Shown here: piece by piece, positions 48,046 through 59,330 of the stretch | How the letters are laid out: every line of letters starts with the position of its first letter | Numbering within the stretch: the first letter of the stretch is position 1 | DNA from: Ignelater luminosus | Taxonomy: Eukaryota; Arthropoda; Insecta; Coleoptera; Elateridae | Direction of reading: 5' to 3' | Assembly: GCA_011009095.1 (NCBI GenBank) | Contig: VTPC01004338.1 | Span: 72,470 to 136,469 of the forward strand | Length of the DNA stretch: 64,000 nucleotides | Notes under the pieces: model-generated | Databases searched by the model: none | Told to the model about the DNA's origin: nothing | The model's input: the letters and a program-made list of their open reading frames with translations, nothing else | Made by a program: the position numbers and the translations under genes

Positions 48046-48063
48046 CACGTTGGGCGCCAATAT
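48046..48063 (-). mobile_element. LTR-retrotransposon primer-binding-site-like motif (minus)
   Basis: The reverse complement reads TTGGCGCCCAACGTGAGG, again the TGGCGCCCAACG type. In this orientation an LTR should lie to the right (48064 onward) and internal sequence to the left. No LTR boundary or gag/pol was recognised. It shares 13 or more bases with the motif at 42307. Confidence 0.4.
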
Positions 48064-49736
48064 ATGTATGAAGTGATAATACTTTAAATGAAACTCCCGT
48101 GTTTATAAATATTTAATTCAATTAAGGGTATAAACACTTTATTATTAAACTATAATTTCTATTGATATTTCGATTTTTAGGACCTTTTATTCTTTTTTCT
48201 GAACGTTATCCAATAGCCTAATACCAAACAATCAATGAATCTACTTCTAAACGCACATAAATCCTATTAATGTCTCAAACCAAGATTGAGTTTTTGCCAA
48301 AATTACCTTGGAAGTTCGTTTTTGATGACGCTGACAGAAACCTCACTAATTGTAAGTTTATCAATAGTAATGAGTGATGACCTTTATCCTGTAATTGGAG
48401 AACATGCAAAAAATAGGTCATAAGCATTTGATATTCACAAAATGTACACGAGATACCGAATCGATACTATTATCAGTGAAAACCCAACGCGTTTATATAT
48501 GTTTTCATAAATAGTTCACTTTTTTGGTTTCAAAACTTTTTGGAGGTGGTGCCAAAATGATTAGCTCATTTGTATAACTTAAAGAACTTGAAGGACTTAA
48601 AATTCATTTACAAGGAGTTTAACTATATGTAAATAAACTGACGTCTGATATACCAAAATATTTCCTCCTGCTCTTGTCTGAAGTCGATAAATGAAGGGAA
48701 GTTGGTAATGAAAACTTGCTACAGCCAAAAAAGAATGGAATAAAATATTATTTTCCATCGAAGTTAAAACAAAACAGCTAAAGGTTAAATTCTTTGCTCG
48801 TTACTATATTTAAAATGACTGCCAAGAGAAAGTTGATACCGTTATGTAGTTGTACAGCAATCACCATCCGATGAAGGGCCAATACAAACCCGTTCTGATT
48901 TAAATCGAACTCTAATTAACTCATTTATTTAATTAATCTTAGAAATCAACGTGCCGTGATAACATTTGAAGGTAAGCCATTGTGACTCTAAAATCAATGT
49001 TTAATTTGAATTTGAATATTCATCAATTATCACGTTAAGCGGAAACCAAGGTTGTTACATAAATGTATAACCTAAGGATGAAAATTAAAATATGTTCAGT
49101 TTTATACGGACACTTAAGAGACCATATTGGGCGAAAACCAAAAGGGTCCTAAATATCTTAATGTCCTAAGACACTTATGATTTGATGGTTGATTGGTGTT
49201 GAAGCTAATTTTCTTATGGACTAGGAGTAAAGTTCTTTAACGCATCACGTTGGGCGGAAAATAGAGATGTCTGGATATTGGTATCCAAGGAACCTGTTCC
49301 AAATTTGGTCGAAATCGGACAAATGATGCTATGCAGCGGAAGGGCAGAGAGACATACAACCAAAACATAAAGTAGCTCCCGTACATAATAGAAAAAATGG
49401 AAAAGAATCAACAGATTACTAATAAAAGATAGCAGAATCATGATCATCATCATGTTTTTAGATAATCCAGTTGGTTACATATCTTTGTACAAATACTTTG
49501 TTTGTGGCCTAGGTCGTAGGTTGATTTATTTTCACATTACGCTTTGAGCAATTCTGCTCACTAATTTAATCTCGTTTCGTGTAAGCTCAAGTAGAAACCC
49601 AATTAGAGTTATAGGTGATCAAATTTAATCTTAACATCATCTAGATAACTCTTTTTACATAATGTTAATTGAATATTTCATTAGCAAATTTCCATGGCCT
49701 TTAGTAAGCAGTGGCAGATGTGCACACCATGACTGA
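48064..49736. other. AT-rich stretch with retroelement-like boundary words
   Basis: The words ATCACGTTAAGCGGAAA (49030), ATATTGGGCGAAAACC (49123) and ATCACGTTGGGCGGAAAAT (49245) resemble one another and the motif at 48050. After the last, 'CTGTTCCAAATTTGGTCG' and 'AATCGGACAAATGATGC' (about 49294-49330) resemble a phrase common in dispersed insect repeats. No ORF. Confidence 0.3.
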
Positions 49737-49860
49737 CTTTAGGCGTTACGCCAGTCAGGCGACTACCGCAGGGCACACAAAAATGGGGGGGGGGTAAGAA
49801 TCGGTAAAGTGAGATGTAAACTGCACATCTGACAGTTACGATAATTTAGAAGAGGATGGC
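49737..49860 (+). mobile_element. dispersed repeat copy B (related to 1985-2215)
   Basis: Contains 'taggcgttacgccagtcagg', then CGACTACCGCAGGG, a run of ten G (about 49785-49794), then AATCGGTAAAGTGAGATG and TAAACTGCACATCTGA. The same succession occurs in 1985-2120. The hAT link rests on the CAGGGCCGG end of the other copy, which is missing here. Confidence 0.4.
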
Positions 49861-50120
49861 GTATATGTACCTATCTAGATTAAAAATTAAAAAAGGATTG
49901 TCTAAACATTAGAACTTTTCGTAACAAAAAACAATTAGCATTTGATTTTTTGAAATATTTTTGTGACATTTATTTTGTTGAAAATCTGGAAGTATTTTGA
50001 GATAAGAGTTATACTTATAAGTACCGTGTTTAATGTATTTTGTCGTATTTCTATGCCTTGCTTATTTGTTCTCACTTGTGCTTAAGTTTCACACCAAAAT
50101 CTAGATTTGAAAAAACCGTC
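49861..50120. other. AT-rich spacer
   Basis: No feature seen. The left end of the mariner element should lie near 50120 but I could not recognise its terminal repeat. Confidence 0.4.
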
Positions 50121-50152
50121 TGTAAAGCAGTGTATCTCAATATTTTGTGAGT

Positions 50153-51376
50153 TTAGAAGCATTCTTTTGACTTCATGAAGAACATTGTAGACAGAATGAA
50201 ATCCACATGTAATATATATTTTTGGCCTTCAGAAAAATACGTTTTTGGAAGTTCTTCAAAATATGCATTTGTATGGGCGATGACCTCCCTGTTTGACGTG
50301 AACCGTTGTCCACCGAACCATTTCTTTAAGTTTGGAAATAAAAAGAAGTCACTGGGGGCCAAATCCGAAGAACAAGGTGGATGATTTACTAATTCAAACT
50401 TTAATTTTAGCCATCGAAAACGCGCACATGTGCACTCGGGCATTCTCTTGGTGAAAGAGGATTTTTTTTGTTCAAATGATGACATTTTTCCTTTATTCTC
50501 TTACTCAAACGGCCTAACAACGACGCATAATACTGTCCAGTGATTGTTTGTCCTTTTTCTAAGTAATCAATGTAAATGATACCGCGTGCATCCCAAAAAA
50601 CCGTAGCTATAACCTTGCCAGCTGACTTCACAGGTTTTTCCTTCTTCGGAGCCGGTTCGCCTTTAACAATCCACTGTTTTAACTGCTTCTTTATTTCGGG
50701 AGTGTAGTGGTATATCCATGTTTCGTCTACAGTTACGAATCGACGCAGAAACTCGTCGGGATTACGACACATGCGCGCCAAGAGAGCCTTAGAGGCGACC
50801 ACATGATTGTGTTTGTTCTCAGCTGAGAGCAAACGCGGCAACCATCTTGCAGATATTTTTGTCATACCCAATTTATCGTGCAAAATTGAAATGACGGTAC
50901 CTTTTGATACCCCCGTGGCCTCAACTATTTCGCGCAATTTTGTTCTTTGATCACTTAACACCATATCGTGCATTTTGTCAATCATTTCGGGAGTACTCAC
51001 TTCTACGGGGCGTCCTGAACGATGTTCATCTTTTGTTGATGTACGGCCACGTTTAAATTTATTTATCCAATTATAAACAGTTACAAACACAGGGGCAGAT
51101 GTGCCATGAACTGCATTTAACTCAGCTTTGATTTCTTTTGGTGTTAAGCCTTTTAAATAGAAGTGCTTAATCACCGCTCGAAACTCACTTTTTTCCATTT
51201 TTGTAAATAAACAAAGGTTGTTCACTTCAATTGACGATAAAAACGAAACCACCCGATGAATATGGCTGAAACTTTGATAGATATCTAGTGAGTAATGACG
51301 CTTACTAAAAATAAAGCATTTTTTGATGCTACGAACACCATCTCTTGGATTTTCTAAGGACTTATTGACCCCCTCG
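50153..51376 (-). pseudogene. mariner transposase, frameshifted
   Basis: Transposase start at the Met at 51198 (MEKSEFRAVIKHFYLKG). It has the paired helix-turn-helix region, the linker SGRP (residues 61-64), WLPRLLSAENKHNH (residues 119-132; the WVPHEL-type motif) and VDETWIYHY with catalytic Asp 158, then GKVIATVFWDARGIIYIDYL and GQYYASLLGRL. At an 8-T run (50462-50469) one base too many breaks the frame. The next frame reads LFHQENARVHMCAF, where the second catalytic Asp of the usual HQDNAPAH is Glu (GAG, 50445-50447). A second shift near 50405-50415 leads to NHPPCSSDLAPSDFFLFPNL, which contains the third catalytic Asp (50348-50350), and the C-terminus ends at 50153. The terminal repeat CGAGGGGGTCAATAAGTCC (minus, starting at 51376) is flanked by TA at 51377-51378. 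The other end was not found. Upstream residues of the longer frame, to 51423, are not transposase. Confidence 0.92.
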
Positions 51377-51378
51377 TA

Positions 51379-52680
51379 TCTAGCTTTGAGCTGAGAATGC
51401 TTATTCGTCTCTTTGGTATTCAATTATCCTTTTGAAATCTAAGTTCAGAGCCTAAATTTCTTATTAATTTACATTTAGTAATTCCGAAAGGAACTAACAA
51501 TTTGTCTGTTTAAAGTAGTCATAATTTATGTGTGTAAGACAAGGTCTACCCAGGTATTGTTCTATGGTTAGATTTTGACAGGCAAGACTAAATCTTCAAA
51601 TGTCTAGATCGTCATCATCAAGCTGCTGGAACTGCTTAGACTTTTAGAATTATTTGCAAATTTTCCATTAGGTTTGGTTTTCAGGAAGTTGAGTTATTCA
51701 AATCAATTCAATTTTTTTTTGTCCAGCAGTTGCTTTTACTTTAAGTTTTCGGGTTTGAAAGATCTCTTACTATTGCTTGATGTAAGGTAGAAGGGCGTAA
51801 AATTCTAAAGCTGTATTCTGTATCCCAGATGTTTGTAAAAGAAAATGCTTCATCTTTATCGTTTGATTTTCAAAGCAATTCAAACTTGCAACCACAATTC
51901 TACGATTTAAAGAATCTAAAGAACGTACTATAGAAAATTCGCTTCTAACCGTCATCGTCATCAAGAATCAACCATCAAAATGATTTCTTGGTGGTGGCGC
52001 TCAACAGATCGACCTTATCTCATGTCAGTGCAATATTATTTCACGTCCCTCCAATTTTTTATTTTTGAACTTGCCTTCCATTGTCTTTACTCTAATAAAC
52101 TTATCCCAGTTCTGATACCTGGGAAAAATCTGTCGGCAGTTCTGAGAACTGACAATTTCTTTTGATGTAAAATCATTTACTTCTTTATTTACAACAATTA
52201 TACTTTAAGATGTGACCGACTTTAATTAAAAATAATAATAGGGTAGGTTCCGACAGCATCATGTTTAATCTAGGTAATTAAACTTCTTTTCATTGTTTCC
52301 ATTTATTTAGCCTTGTGATAAAAACGACCAACATTCCCAATCCTTGTTTTAATAAAATCTTCTTTAATGGGTTTTATTTGATGATGTTATTAAGAGTACT
52401 CAAATAGGTAGTGAATAATGATTGCCAGACATTTCTACTTATTTTACTATAAATTGAATATTGAATATCATGCAAGAAATTAATTATTATTTGTATTATA
52501 CATACTGCAATACCTGGAACGAATTTTGGTAAATCCTCAGTGCTTATCATTATTATAGGAAAAAAATGAAAATTTAAATTCTTTTTTCGTACTATTAATT
52601 ATAGATTTAATAAGTTTGCAATTAATGAAAATACGTCAAGATTCCTGTTTGACTTGTGGAAAAAGGATAAGAAATGAGAA
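51379..52680. other. AT-rich stretch, no gene seen
   Basis: The frames at 51770-51964 (minus) and 51980-52165 (plus) are unassigned. No repeats noted. Confidence 0.4.
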
Positions 52681-53410
52681 CGTGCAAATGAGCGGACGTT
52701 CTGTATATTGACACAAATATGACAAACACTTATTTCCTTCAGCAAATAGAAGGTTGTGTTAACGAGGGCGGATTACAGGCAAAGTAAACAACAAAGTATA
52801 ACAATCGTCTTCTATTTGTCCGTCCTAATTAGCTGAATGCTCCTCGTTAGCGCACCGCCCGCGATCATCGGGGTTTAGATTCGGCACACAATCGACAATG
52901 TAGCACAATTGAGCTAATTAATGTTGTGATTAATGAATCAAAACGCTTCTGTATGTGGAAGAGGGCGAATTAATTCCCAACACGCTCGCTGCTGCCTAAT
53001 AACTTAAACTGGATTTAGAAAATGTTAATTAATGGCCATTGTTGATATTACGATTACCTATTTAATTAATAAAGTGTGCTTTTTCGTTCCTAATCCATTT
53101 ATTCGTTTGCTCGAGCGCTCGTTATCGCACTGCGATTTAATACGAATAAATCCTGATTTTTAATTTCGCATATTGAGCTGAAAGAGGTGCCGTGATTAAC
53201 CGAACCCCGCGCTCATTTCGTCAAACTAGCGCCAATGAGAAAAATCTCACCCTCCACTTCCGCCACCCTCCCTCAATTACAATTAGTTTAACTTGCAAAT
53301 TCAAGAGCTCGCTGTACGTTTATTTGTTACTCCGCTTTTTCTTCAATCCTGTAATCAACTCGATCGGATCGTTTCGCACAAAACAACGAATTTTAATGCA
53401 TTTTGATTAA
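52681..53410. other. GC-richer, TAATTA-rich unique stretch, candidate regulatory DNA
   Basis: Combines GC-richer words (CGCACCGCCCGCGATCATCG near 52850) with a dense set of homeodomain-like cores: TAATTAGCTGAATG (52825), GAGCTAATTAATG (52911), GTTAATTAATGGCCATTG (53024) and TTTAATTAATAAAG (53060). Frames are interrupted. The texture suits an enhancer or other conserved non-coding element; unproven. Confidence 0.35.
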
Positions 53411-53640
53411 CCAACGAGAACTTTCAAGAATTTTAATTGTAATTCTAACATTTATGTGTGCTTTTTTGTCTTAAGTAATTTACTACTTCGTAAATTAGGA
53501 AAATAAAACTGAAGCAAGAGCATAAAATTGTATTTATTCCCCTTAATGAATTAATTAATCAAGTTTTGTAGCGGAGGTTATAATTAGCAATTAGTTTTGT
53601 CATTTGAGTTGTTTCAACATGGTTACACATAGTAATACAA
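53411..53640. other. no gene seen
   Basis: AT-rich spacer. Confidence 0.4.
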
Positions 53641-54480
53641 AATTTAGGTGTTGCATGTGGGTTTGTAGAGTCGAGGGGAGGGATGTGACGACGATAACAA
53701 GCGGGTGATATCAGTAATGAACCCGCATAGGCCCCTATTCAAGAGCGGTCATCAGAAGCTCATTTAGTGTGTTGTCAGTTGCAGGGCCGGACTAGATCAT
53801 GCGGCGTCTTGATCGCACTGTAGTGTTCTAAACCATCCACGATTACTGCAGAGCATGCACAGCACGGACAATGGAAATGGTAAGTTTTTGTCTTTTCATT
53901 CCGCAAATTCATTTTCTGTGTAGTGTGTGTCTGGTGTGGGTATATGTATGTTATTCGGGTCATCGCGATGCTGGTTAGAAGAAAATTGGATTATTAAATA
54001 TTAAAAATCTTATAAGACCCAATCTTGCATCAATTTCAATTCCATCTGCCGTAACACGTATAGGTTATTTGATATTCCGTAATATTTATGATTTCGTTCG
54101 CGTCTGACTGCTAAATCCATCGGGTCGACTGTCAGATGCCCGCTCTCATCTTCCTATCTATAATACACGTTCGAATAGGAAATCACCGGCATCGAAAACA
54201 CTTGGATCCGATAAAAGTTGTATAAATTCGTACGAGCGGGAACAGCGATAAATCTCTCGCTTAAGGATATTGTTTGAGGCACGTGACACATTTAGGCCGA
54301 TAGGTAGCACTGTCTCTGATAGTAAGAGCTCTTGAAATTTCCTTCTGTCTCTCCTCTTTTTCCCATTTCCATCGGCCGTTAGAAGGTCTGTAGTATTTTC
54401 TAACGCACCAACTTCATTTCGTGGTCTTGTAACCAGAACGCTCCCTTGAAACCTAGCAATCTACGCACTCGCCATGTCAT
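53641..54480. other. GC-richer unique stretch with possible first exon
   Basis: Less AT-biased and CpG-bearing. CAGGGCCGGACTAGATC at 53782 begins like a hAT end. At 53868-53885 ACAATGGAAATG|GTAAGTTT joins a Kozak-like start codon to a perfect splice donor. No other gene feature is visible. Confidence 0.3.
53868..53885 (+). promoter_or_regulatory. possible short first coding exon and splice donor
   Basis: ATG at 53871 in the context ACAATGG opens a three-codon stretch (M-E-M) that ends exactly at ATG|GTAAGT (intron from 53880). This layout fits a gene whose first coding exon is tiny. Such matches do occur by chance; no acceptor partner is recognised in the window. Confidence 0.2.
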
Positions 54481-55310
54481 AAGCATTGAAATCATAAATT
54501 ATTTGTTTCCTCCCACACTTATTGAAATAATCTCTTTTTTTCCTCCTGTTAACCAGAAAAATTTGAAATGATGAAGGTAATTTTATATGATAGATATGAC
54601 TTTTGTAAATTCAAACTAACTGAGTAGGGATCATAAATTATTTTTTAGTAATCGAATAACTTGTTTTTAAGATTATTTGAGATAATGCGCTTTTTGTTCT
54701 TTTCAAGAAAAAATGTTTTTCTCTAGATTTTTATTAGTAATTGTTATTGATTTTAGTTTTTGGGAAAATGAGCTTGTATTATTACCATTTAACAAATTTA
54801 TATTAATTAATAAAGTTTGTTTATTATTATTTATTCTAAGAAAATTTCTTTTTCTCTTTGGGGGGGGTTGTAAAAGTATTTTTGGCATGTGCACGTATTA
54901 AATTGTAAATTATTACTCTAACTGACACTCATAAAACAAAGCGACACAAAGGTATCAACTGCCATTTTAGCAATTCTAACTCATAAAATAATATTTTCTC
55001 TATTGGTATCACATATACTATAAATTATTTGAACGAAAAGGTTTCGTAGAGATTTGATAAGACATGGCAGCAATTATTAGTAGTTTTCTTGCAATCCCTG
55101 CCACAAAATGTTTTTGCAAGCATTTTTGCAAAACTCTCATTATTTATACATCAGTAATGCGAATCGAATAAATTGATCAACAGGGTTGAACTGAGACAAA
55201 TTGAATCAGATTTTGGAGTGACTAGACGTGCTGACCATGAGAGTTGGAGACAAAAAAAATAAATGAGCAAATAGAAAAGTTAACAACTATAAAACACGCT
55301 TACCTGCCTG
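54481..55310. other. AT-rich stretch, no gene seen
   Basis: Very AT-rich, with a G8 run near 54861. Opposed open frames at 54703-54901 are AT-driven. Confidence 0.4.
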
Positions 55311-55395
55311 TGTTTGGCTTGAAAGGGGTTCCTCAGAGTTTAGTATTAAGACCAGTAATGCTGTTTGTATATACCGCAAACTTCAATAGAATTTC
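55305..55395 (+). pseudogene. jockey-like reverse-transcriptase scrap
   Basis: The plus frame reads LKGVPQSLVLRPVMLFVYTA followed by NF. This resembles RT motif B (S-GVPQGSVLGP-LF--Y-ND) with several substitutions. No catalytic FADD follows. It sits in the 69-codon frame 55244-55453. Confidence 0.45.
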
Positions 55396-55453
55396 AATTA
55401 AAGCTGTGTTAATTAGGATCACTTACGCTATCAAAGGACTAAAACCTTTTTGA

Positions 55454-57947
55454 GAAAACTCGCTGTAGGATAACTGTTGGACATTAGGCTATTTAGATGC
55501 TTCTATGAAGAGGGATTTCTCATTCTCCACTCACCTAGCTCAAATGGTCGGCAAGGCAAGCAAGACTGATTAATACAGTTCTCAATAGAGAATGAAATCG
55601 AGCCATCTTTCAAAAAAAGTTGTAACTGCTCCAGTTATCACAATATTTAAGCAGACTAGACTAATCACTTGTATTCAGTGCAGTTAGCTGCTTTAGTTCA
55701 GGTTAGTGTTCAAGTGAAGATACTCTAGTGTTATAGAATTAAAGCATTGATGAGTGAAAGCTGCAGTTGCATTATTTTTTCTTTCTCAAAATAAGATTTT
55801 GAAAAAGTTATTCGTATCAAAATCGAGCTCAGAGAATGGGTGTTTTAAATAAATTATAAATAAATCAATTGGAAAAACCAATTTTCTAATAAAAATTTAA
55901 TCTCATATCTAATTGAACCAGAAATGAGAAAAGCATTATGTCAAACAGTTTAAAATTGCATAGGACTTGGGGGTAATACGTCTAAATAAATCAGTAAAGA
56001 ATAACTGAGAATGTTGAGCTCCAAAAAATTACAGCGTTTCATAATTATCCGAAAAAAGGTTACATTCTTTTGGCTTCTGTTTTAATAACACAACCTGTTA
56101 ATTTGCTGCAAAAATGCTTTTATAAGAATGTGATCCTAGGCGTTTTGTTACATGTTACAGTGGTAGCAAAAGAACTAGTTCCAATAGAAACTAAGCATGG
56201 TCTAGAGGCCTGCACGCATAGTCAAACCCGCACAAGAGCCCGGACGCTTACAAGATCTCAGAAATCTTCATAGATTTAGAGACAGATTAAAGACCATGCG
56301 AAAAGTTGCTGATTTCTACAAACTTACTTTTTTTAAGAACTCAGAAGAATTAAATATTCAGAAAAATTGAAGAGTCTGCCGAAACGTAGAGGTTTGCAAG
56401 ATTTCGAAGTAGCTCAGTATAAGGCAGAAATTTAGATAGTGACACTTTACAGTTTACTTTCCAAGACGATTCATACGATTCCAACCTGTGATTTTTAGAC
56501 CATCATGACCATTGATTCGTAGAGTATGTGATACAGCCAAATAAGGGTAGTTTCTGCAAGTAAAAGAGTTAAGTGAAAAAATGATTAACTTTCAAAAAAT
56601 TGTACTTGTGTAAAAAACATCTCTTTGAACAAATCAGCAAACACCTTTTCCGTTTTATTTTAGATTGTTGTTGCGAAAGCGCATACAAATCTGGGACGTG
56701 ATTTTCTCCTTGTAAGTGCATCACTCGCGGAAGATGCTTTACAAAACTGCCTTCTCTGAGTCCGTACCTGAAATTACACTACTGAGACTTATAATAGTAT
56801 CTGATACAAAAATCTGGTCAAAATTCAAGTTCAAGGATAAATCGAAATTCAAAGAATTAAAATCGGTACGAATACTGATCGAAACCTTATACCTTTAAAG
56901 TGTTCTAAAACCAAAGTTTGCTTGAGAAAAATCAAATTTGTTTTTGAAACTGTACAATTCTCCAGTGTCTTTATGCTTTTTGTTTTTGATTCTAAACAAC
57001 CTAATAAGCCAAACGAGTAACTAACTCTAAAACCTACAGGGTGGTGTTGCATTTATTAGCTAGGATTTTGGACCACGTTTCCTTCATTCTGGATCTCAAT
57101 AAATGAAGAAGTTATAGATTTCTTAGAAATGTAGCCTTGTGATCTTGGTCTAGAATATAAGTGACAAAAACGGAACGTGTTGCATCAAGATTTTATACAT
57201 AGCAAGTTTTGGACATTTCTACTCTTATAAAGAGGCAAATAGGTTTTGCTACATTTCTGTAAGTTTAATCTGACTTCGTTTGATTCGACTCAACTTGAAC
57301 GACCGACGATAAGCTTGCATTTTTAGTAGACGATTTCCTTAGACTCATCGAAAAGAGAAAATTCGACGCATCTTGATCAGAGTGAATATGGTCGGCTTCT
57401 AGTTTTAATGATTTGTTGATAAATGAAATTTGAGTCTCAAGAGAGGATTAGTGGTTAGCTTCATTTATACTTCCAAAAGGTTTGCCTCTTTTTGTTGAGG
57501 TATACCATAGAGACATTATGTCAAATACGTCATTAATTTTTTTTTCTTTCATTAATTTTGTATTTTTCAGTAAGATAGGTAAAGTTTCACAAATATACAA
57601 GTCTTATAAAGCTAATAATCGTTAGAAAATCTTTTTCCATTACAAATGACTGCTCTCTTTGGTCCAGCCATTCTTTGACACATTTTGTTTTGTTAGTAAA
57701 TATAAGTCAGCAATTTTCAATCCTCTGTGTATTGCAAACAGAGAACAGTCATGAAATTTCCAGTGCCAAAAGAACTAATACCATGAAAAGTTAATGTTCT
57801 ACAAGAGACATAATGTTTGTACTTTTACTATGACATTAATTTGATAACAAAAGGACAATAATAGTCAATAAATACTTACAGCATGCACTGCTTGTTTCCA
57901 CGTAGAAAACTTTAGCTGAATCGTCATCGTCCTATGCCTCAATAAAT
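55454..57947. other. AT-rich stretch, no gene recognised
   Basis: No ORF or repeat that I can support. A GC-richer patch near 56200-56260 has an unassigned frame. Confidence 0.35.
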
Positions 57948-58322
57948 ATATTGTTACGTTTTGACAAAACGTGTATTTATTTTTAATATTTATTTTTACT
58001 TAGTTTATTACAATTTATTTCCAGTATTTATTTACACTAACTTATTTATTTATTTATGTACAGAATTACCTATTTATCACTAATCACATTTATTTCGTTC
58101 GTAACTACACGCGGTTACTTACTGTAGAACCCTGACTCTATGCTACCGCTTATATACGTTTCCTCGTTCCTCTCGATGTGTCTAAAAGGCTCGCGCCTTT
58201 TCTCGCACATTCGACGGTTAGAAACTCTGGGCAGTGCGAGATCTTCCCGGCACATTCGACCAGCAACACCGAGACTGTTCGACACCTCTCTACTATGTTT
58301 GAGGGATGACTCGTTACAATAT
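57948..58322. mobile_element. solo LTR with 4-bp target duplication
   Basis: Element 57952-58318 (367 bp) starts TGTTACG and ends CGTTACA, so the ends are near-perfect inverted repeats with canonical TG...CA. The direct repeat ATAT flanks it at 57948-57951 and 58319-58322. Inside are an AT-rich first half and a GC-richer second half with CTTATATACG (about 58149), a possible TATA box, in plus orientation. The TG...CA ends and short target duplication are standard for LTR retrotransposons; a 4-bp duplication points to the Ty3/gypsy kind. No internal region or second LTR was found, so it is a solo LTR from recombination. The ORF at 58140-58328 is chance. Confidence 0.8.
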
Positions 58323-58325
58323 TGT

Positions 58326-59330
58326 TGATTAATATGATGAAAAATAATGAAACTCAGACAGAAGATGGTAACATCATAACCAAAATGTTAAGCATGAAGA
58401 AAGGAGTTGCACATTGCACAAGGACTTCTACTTTTGCCTATAATCTTTAATATGTGCTTTGATTTTCTATTAAAAGAATTCTCTGCAATTGAGAATGCAA
58501 ATGAATTTGGATTTCAACTAGTTTCTGAGTTAAAGCCCACCACGGCATTAACTTTCGCAGATGACATCGTGATTGTTGGAAAGTCAAAAGTAAGTGCAAC
58601 ACACCTGGTGAATTTGCTAATTTCGTTATTGTCAAAAATTGATATAAAAGTAAATTCGAGTAAAAATCAGTGTATTAACATTAATAATAGAAAACTAATA
58701 CAAACATTAACATTATTTGGAAAACAAGAGTACATTCAATCTATTACAAAACGTGAAACCATAAAATACCTTGGAGGTAATTAATTGAGACAATAACAAA
58801 ATTATTCATGATGTATCCAAAAATTTAAATAACCTGGCTGAATCCCCACTCCTCCAGCCTGACAGGACAATTAGATTGCCTTCATGAATTTAAATGTTTC
58901 AATATGCTACGTTACACAAAATTCCCAGCTGTTTGTTAAATGATATTGACAGATTCTTCAGGTCTACTGTTAAAGAAATCCTTACATTAAACTAAATTTA
59001 ATAGTAAAGGAAAAGGCGTGATTCTGTTTAAAGGGTATCCCAAAAGTAATCGTTGAGTGATAAACAAAGAAGGGATGGATTACATTATTGAAAATAAACT
59101 GCAGCATGAAACCTTATCCCACGTACTAGACTACTGTCCCAAAGGTCAGCTTCTTAGAATAAATAGACACAATGAGATATGCTCCTTAATTGTGGAATCC
59201 CTAAAATCGATGGCGATTACGATACATTGTATATCAAACGCAGACTTTAATCGTAGGACTAGCGTCGTAATTCTTGACAAGCAAAACGACTCAGGTATTA
59301 TATTAGATCCAACAATTCGCAACTAAAAGA
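58326..59330 (+). pseudogene. R2-like LINE reverse-transcriptase 3' part, broken
   Basis: Reads MKKGVAHC, frame change, QGLLLLPIIFNMCFDFLL (RT motif B), then LKPTTALTFADDIVIVGKSK with the catalytic FADD at 58554-58565 and the rest of the palm to KYLGG at 58784. A second frame gives NNLAESPLLQPDRTIRL (about 58820-58880) and IPSCLLNDIDRFFRSTVKEI (about 58920-58985). A third, 59057-59326, gives HETLSHVLDYCPKGQLLRIN, RHNEICSLIV and SGIILDPTIR. This is the R2-group layout: RT, KLL--ID--IR-SVK-IL thumb, zinc-knuckle region (H-L--CP), and the start of the C-terminal endonuclease region with ILD---. The 5' half is absent and a solo LTR abuts the left side. Several shifts and stops make it inactive. 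Confidence 0.8.

Noticed and set aside
45543-48128. Full-length piggyBac ending at TTAAGGG (48122-48128)
   Set aside because: Short match to the expected TTAA/CCC end only, with no longer terminal repeat, and a retroelement-like motif lies inside the interval; coincidence is likely.
50407-51423. 338-codon minus ORF as one intact protein
   Set aside because: Only the part from 51198 is mariner transposase. The first 75 residues cover untranslated and terminal-repeat sequence, and the end is out of frame after the 8-T run.
58140-58328. 62-codon ORF within the solo LTR
   Set aside because: Lies entirely in the LTR, crosses its boundary and has no homology; chance.
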